Below, piece by piece: positions 6,487 through 8,786 of a stretch of 8,786 nucleotides of DNA. Source of the DNA: Gallionella sp. GTDB lineage: Bacteria > Pseudomonadota > Gammaproteobacteria > Burkholderiales > Gallionellaceae. The DNA is taken from NCBI GenBank assembly GCA_004298605.1, contig SCPW01000006.1, forward strand, positions 1 through 8,786, given 5' to 3'. The stretch's first letter is position 1, and each line of letters starts with the position of its first letter. Position numbers and translations under genes: made by a program. The notes under the pieces were generated by a model that saw only the letters and a program-made list of their open reading frames with translations, did no database searches and was not told where the DNA came from.

Positions 6487-8786
6487 ATGAATACCGCAAG
6501 CTCGCCGCCCGCAACCTTCGGCAACCTGCTGCAAAAAACGCTGCGCTGCAGCCGTTACGCCAGGCGCGTGCTGGAAGCAGACCCGCCGCTGCTGGATTGG
6601 TTGCAGGAAAATTACGCCACGCCATGCAGCCGCACCGAAATGCGGGCGTTGTTGCAACAGCCTCTTCACTCTCACCAACCCTCACCTCAATCTTCTGATG
6701 AAACAACTGATGAAACTACTAGCCATCTGACTAACCCAGCAAAAGACGCTGGGCAGGTCATTGGTTATAGCCATCTGACTAGGCTGTCCAACAACGACAG
6801 GCAAGTCGCTGGTTATCCCGCTGACAACCCCTCTCCTCAATCCTCTCCCGCAAGCGGGCGAGGAAGCGAACGAGAAAGGCAATCTTCAATCCTCGGGAGA
6901 GGGGGCGAACGGGTCGCTGGCGCGACGCTCGCGTTTGACGACGAAAACGGGCTGGCGCGCGCCGTGCGCAAATTGCGCAAGCAGGTGATGGTCAAACTGA
7001 TTCTGCGCGACCTCAACGGCTTGTCCGGCCTGGACGAAGTGATGGGGGCGATGACCGCGCTGGCGGAGTTGTGTGTGCAACAGGCGCAAGCCTGTTTGAT
7101 GCAGGCCATACGGGCGCAATTCGGCGTCCCGCTGGGTGAAACGAGTGGAACACCGCAGGAATTACTGGTCGTCGGCATGGGCAAGCTGGGCGGCGGCGAG
7201 CTGAATGTCTCATCGGATATCGACCTGATTTTTGTCTACCCGGAAGACGGCGAAACCGACGGCCCGCGCAGCTTGAGCAACCACGAGTTCTTCACCCGGC
7301 TGGGCCGCCGCCTGATCAGCCTCATCAACGAACCCACCGCCGACGGTTATGTGTTCCGCGTGGATATGCGGCTGCGCCCCTACGGCGACAGCGGCCCGCT
7401 GGTGATGAGCTTTGCCGCGCTGGAAGAATATCTGGTCAGCCAGGGGCGCGAATGGGAGCGTTACGCGTGGATCAAGGCGCGCGTCGTCGCGCCCGCCGAT
7501 AGCCCGCAGATCACAGAATTGATGCGGCTCGCCCGGCCATTCGTGTTCCGCAAATATTTCGACTTCGGCGCAATCGATTCGATGCGCAAACTGCACGCGC
7601 AAATCCGCCAGGAAGTGCAACGCCGCGACCGCCTCAACAATATCAAACTCGGCCCGGGCGGCATACGCGAAATCGAATTCACCGCCCAGGTTTTTCAACT
7701 GATACGGGGCGGGCAGGATGCCAGGCTGCGCACCCGACCCACGCGAGGCGTGCTGCGGCAGCTCGGCGAAAACAACCAGCTATCCGCGCAGGCGGCTGCC
7801 GCCCTGGATGCGGCTTATGTGTTTTTGCGCAATCTGGAACATCGCCTGCAATATCTCGACGACCAGCAAACCCAGGAACTGCCGGAGAAAGCCGAAGACC
7901 GGGCAATCATCGCCGAAGCCATGGGCTACGCGGATTACGCGGCGCTGCTGGATGAACTCGACCGCCATCGCGCGCTGGTCAGCCAGCAGTTCGGGCAGAT
8001 TTTTGGCGCGCAGCCGGAAGAACAAAACAGCGTGCAGCCCTGGCGGGAAGAAATCGGCGCCGAAGAATTGGGCGCCTACCTGGAAAGCCTGGGTTACCGC
8101 GCCGCAACCGGCAGCGCGCAACGCCTGCTGCAACTGCGCGAGAGCAACCGCTACCGGCAATTGCCCGAACCCAGCAAGCAGCGGCTGGACAAGCTGATCC
8201 CGCAATTCATCGCCCTGAGCGCGCAACAGGGCGACCCCGATGCGACGCTGTCCAGATTGCTCGCCCTGCTGGAGGCGGTCAGCCGCCGCGCCGCCTACCT
8301 CGCCTTTCTGGCCGAATATCCGCAGGCCTTGCAGCGCCTGGCAAAACTGGTCGCCGCCAGCAGTTGGGCGTGCGAATACCTGACCCGGCACCCGGCATTG
8401 CTCGACGAGTTGCTGGATGCGCGCGAGATGTACCAGCCGCCGCAGTGGCAGCGGCTCGACCAGGATGTGCGGGCGCGCCTGGCCGACTGCGCCGGGGACG
8501 CCGAGCGGCAACTGGATGTGTTGCGCCATGCCCAGCAGGAGCAAACCTTCCACCTGCTGGCGATGGACCTGCAAGGTTTGCTGCCGCTGGAAAAGCTCAG
8601 CGACCATTTGAGCGACCTGGCCGATCTGCTGCTGCGCCATGTGCTGGCGCTGAGCTGGGAAACCGCGCGCAAACGGCATCGCGACGACCCGAAATTCGCC
8701 ATCATCGCGTACGGCAAACTGGGCGGTAAAGAACTCGGCTACGCCTCCGACTTGGATCTGATTTTCCTGTATGACGACAACCATCC
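6487..8786 (+). CDS. glnE: bifunctional glutamine synthetase adenylyltransferase/adenylyl-removing enzyme, C-terminus cut
   Basis: Open from the ATG at 6487 to the right edge: 766 codons plus two bases, of roughly 900-950 expected for the family. GlnE attaches AMP to glutamine synthetase when nitrogen is plentiful and removes it when nitrogen is scarce, under PII control, in the cytoplasm. The N-terminal removase domain has GMGKLGGGELNVSSDIDLIF (residues 230-249) with metal-binding D244 and D246, then GRRLI, DMRLRPYGDSGPLV and GREWERYAWIKARV. The C-terminal transferase domain begins with YGKLGGKELGYASDLDLIF (742-760), with D755 and D757, and is then cut. The start fits the family (RCSRYARRVLEADPPLLDWL, 20-39); a weak GAAG lies 8 bases upstream, followed by seven C. 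The segment from about residue 59 to 146 is not normal GlnE: it is a repeat-rich in-frame insertion. Divergent from yhdP. Confidence 0.95.
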   Translation, partial: MNTASSPPATFGNLLQKTLRCSRYARRVLEADPPLLDWLQENYATPCSRTEMRALLQQPLHSHQPSPQSSDETTDETTSHLTNPAKDAGQVIGYSHLTRLSNNDRQVAGYPADNPSPQSSPASGRGSERERQSSILGRGGERVAGATLAFDDENGLARAVRKLRKQVMVKLILRDLNGLSGLDEVMGAMTALAELCVQQAQACLMQAIRAQFGVPLGETSGTPQELLVVGMGKLGGGELNVSSDIDLIFVYPEDGETDGPRSLSNHEFFTRLGRRLISLINEPTADGYVFRVDMRLRPYGDSGPLVMSFAALEEYLVSQGREWERYAWIKARVVAPADSPQITELMRLARPFVFRKYFDFGAIDSMRKLHAQIRQEVQRRDRLNNIKLGPGGIREIEFTAQVFQLIRGGQDARLRTRPTRGVLRQLGENNQLSAQAAAALDAAYVFLRNLEHRLQYLDDQQTQELPEKAEDRAIIAEAMGYADYAALLDELDRHRALVSQQFGQIFGAQPEEQNSVQPWREEIGAEELGAYLESLGYRAATGSAQRLLQLRESNRYRQLPEPSKQRLDKLIPQFIALSAQQGDPDATLSRLLALLEAVSRRAAYLAFLAEYPQALQRLAKLVAASSWACEYLTRHPALLDELLDAREMYQPPQWQRLDQDVRARLADCAGDAERQLDVLRHAQQEQTFHLLAMDLQGLLPLEKLSDHLSDLADLLLRHVLALSWETARKRHRDDPKFAIIAYGKLGGKELGYASDLDLIFLYDDNH
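6695..6718 (+). repeat. 12-bp tandem duplication
   Basis: CTGATGAAACAA (6695-6706) is followed directly by CTGATGAAACTA (6707-6718), 11 of 12 bases identical. The period is four codons and the overlapping protein reads DETTDETT (residues 71-78). It borders the 48-bp repeats and looks like a slippage or insertion-edge product. Confidence 0.8.
6720..6815 (+). repeat. two 48-bp direct repeats, each with a hairpin
   Basis: Units at 6720-6767 and 6768-6815 abut exactly. They share an identical 14-base head TAGCCATCTGACTA, a variable middle and a similar tail ending TTGGTTA or CTGGTTA; about 34 of 48 bases match. Forty-eight bases are 16 codons, so the protein repeats as SHLT...GY (residues 79-94 and 95-110). 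The middle of each unit is a hairpin with a seven-base loop: CCCAGC/GCTGGG in unit 1 (6735-6740 with 6748-6753) and CTGTC/GACAG in unit 2 (6784-6788 with 6796-6800), the latter extended by a G-C pair past a mismatch. I do not recognise the element. Confidence 0.85.
6842..6863 (+). repeat. CCTCTCCCG-type palindromic repeat
   Basis: CCTCTCCCG and CGGGCGAGG form a stem of four outer pairs, one T/C mismatch and four inner pairs around CAAG. It closely resembles a palindrome (CCTCTCCCGCAAGCGGGAGAGG in ideal arms) seen scattered in many proteobacterial genomes. A degenerate second half (CGGGAGAGGGGGCGAACGGG, 6894-6913) follows. It is translated as part of glnE (SSPASGRG, about residues 119-126). 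Assignment to that repeat class is from memory. Confidence 0.6.

Larger units (their letters stand above)
6661..6924 (+). repeat. in-frame repeat-rich insertion in glnE
   Basis: Conserved GlnE sequence stops at EMRALLQQ (residues 51-58) and resumes around LAFDDENGLARAVRKLRK (148-165). Homologues usually have only about 15-25 residues between the matching points; here there are about 97, so roughly 75-80 are extra (boundaries approximate). The extra segment is polar and low in complexity (Ser, Thr, Gln, Arg, Gly) and unlikely to fold. The DNA contains nested repeats: the phrase CCCTCACCTCAATCTTCT (6679-6696) returns as CCCTCTCCTCAATCCTCT (6829-6846), encoding PSPQSS twice, 50 codons apart. Bases 6691-6830 have about 49% G+C by hand count, lower than the surrounding gene. 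The whole stretch keeps the glnE frame without a stop. Confidence 0.8.

Noticed and set aside
6720..6815. CRISPR-like array
   Set aside because: There are only two abutting units with no separate spacers. They lie inside a coding frame and have no cas genes nearby.
6682..6882. A 66-codon minus-strand frame with a repeated QMAITNDLP-like phrase
   Set aside because: The repetition only mirrors the 48-bp direct repeats in the glnE insertion. No ribosome site or family match is apparent.
7780..8784. A 334-codon open frame on the minus strand opposite glnE
   Set aside because: It lies opposite strongly conserved GlnE sequence and shows Gln/Ala/Arg-rich shadow composition.
6487..8786. Frameshifted or split glnE
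   Set aside because: I read the frame from 6487 to the edge codon by codon through the insertion and checked the joined segments. It stays open, and both catalytic motifs are in the same frame.

Overview
The window looks like a piece of the chromosome of a betaproteobacterium, most probably of the Nitrosomonadales (Gallionella/Sideroxydans type). This is judged from protein style and from the glnE / yhdP / nitrilase gene order. That placement is inference, and no rRNA or other decisive marker is present. The DNA is GC-rich and densely coding.

Layout from left to right. (1) The first 36 codons of leuC, leftward, leaving the window at base 1. (2) A leftward gene for a 12-helix MFS permease of the HcaT-like type. 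(3) A 195-base gap holding a perfect 7-bp GC hairpin and a likely leftward terminator. (4) A leftward carbon-nitrogen hydrolase of the Nit1/deaminated-glutathione amidase type. (5) A leftward 1304-residue yhdP, an AsmA-like protein of inner-to-outer-membrane lipid transport, 30 bases upstream of the nitrilase and probably cotranscribed with it. (6) An 86-base divergent promoter region. (7) Rightward glnE, the bifunctional glutamine synthetase adenylyltransferase/adenylyl-removing enzyme. It is open from its ATG to the right edge, 766 codons, and cut before its end.

The genes are ordinary core genes: leucine synthesis, nitrogen regulation, envelope maintenance and metabolite repair. I see no defence system, CRISPR array, prophage, transposase or new enzyme cluster.

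The unusual part is a layer of short palindromic and tandem repeats lying inside or against these genes without breaking their frames. The clearest case is an insertion of roughly 75-80 codons in the N-terminal part of glnE. It is built from a 12-bp tandem duplication, two 48-bp direct repeats whose hairpin arms have changed in a compensatory way, and a CCTCTCCCG-type palindrome. A GAGCCTGTCGAAG-type repeat core forms part of the last codons of yhdP. A 7-bp palindrome lies in the N-terminal extension of the nitrilase, and a REP-like hairpin lies just after the nitrilase stop. yhdP also carries a run of eight G that could slip. Together these suggest a genome colonised by small palindromic elements that are tolerated when they stay in frame.
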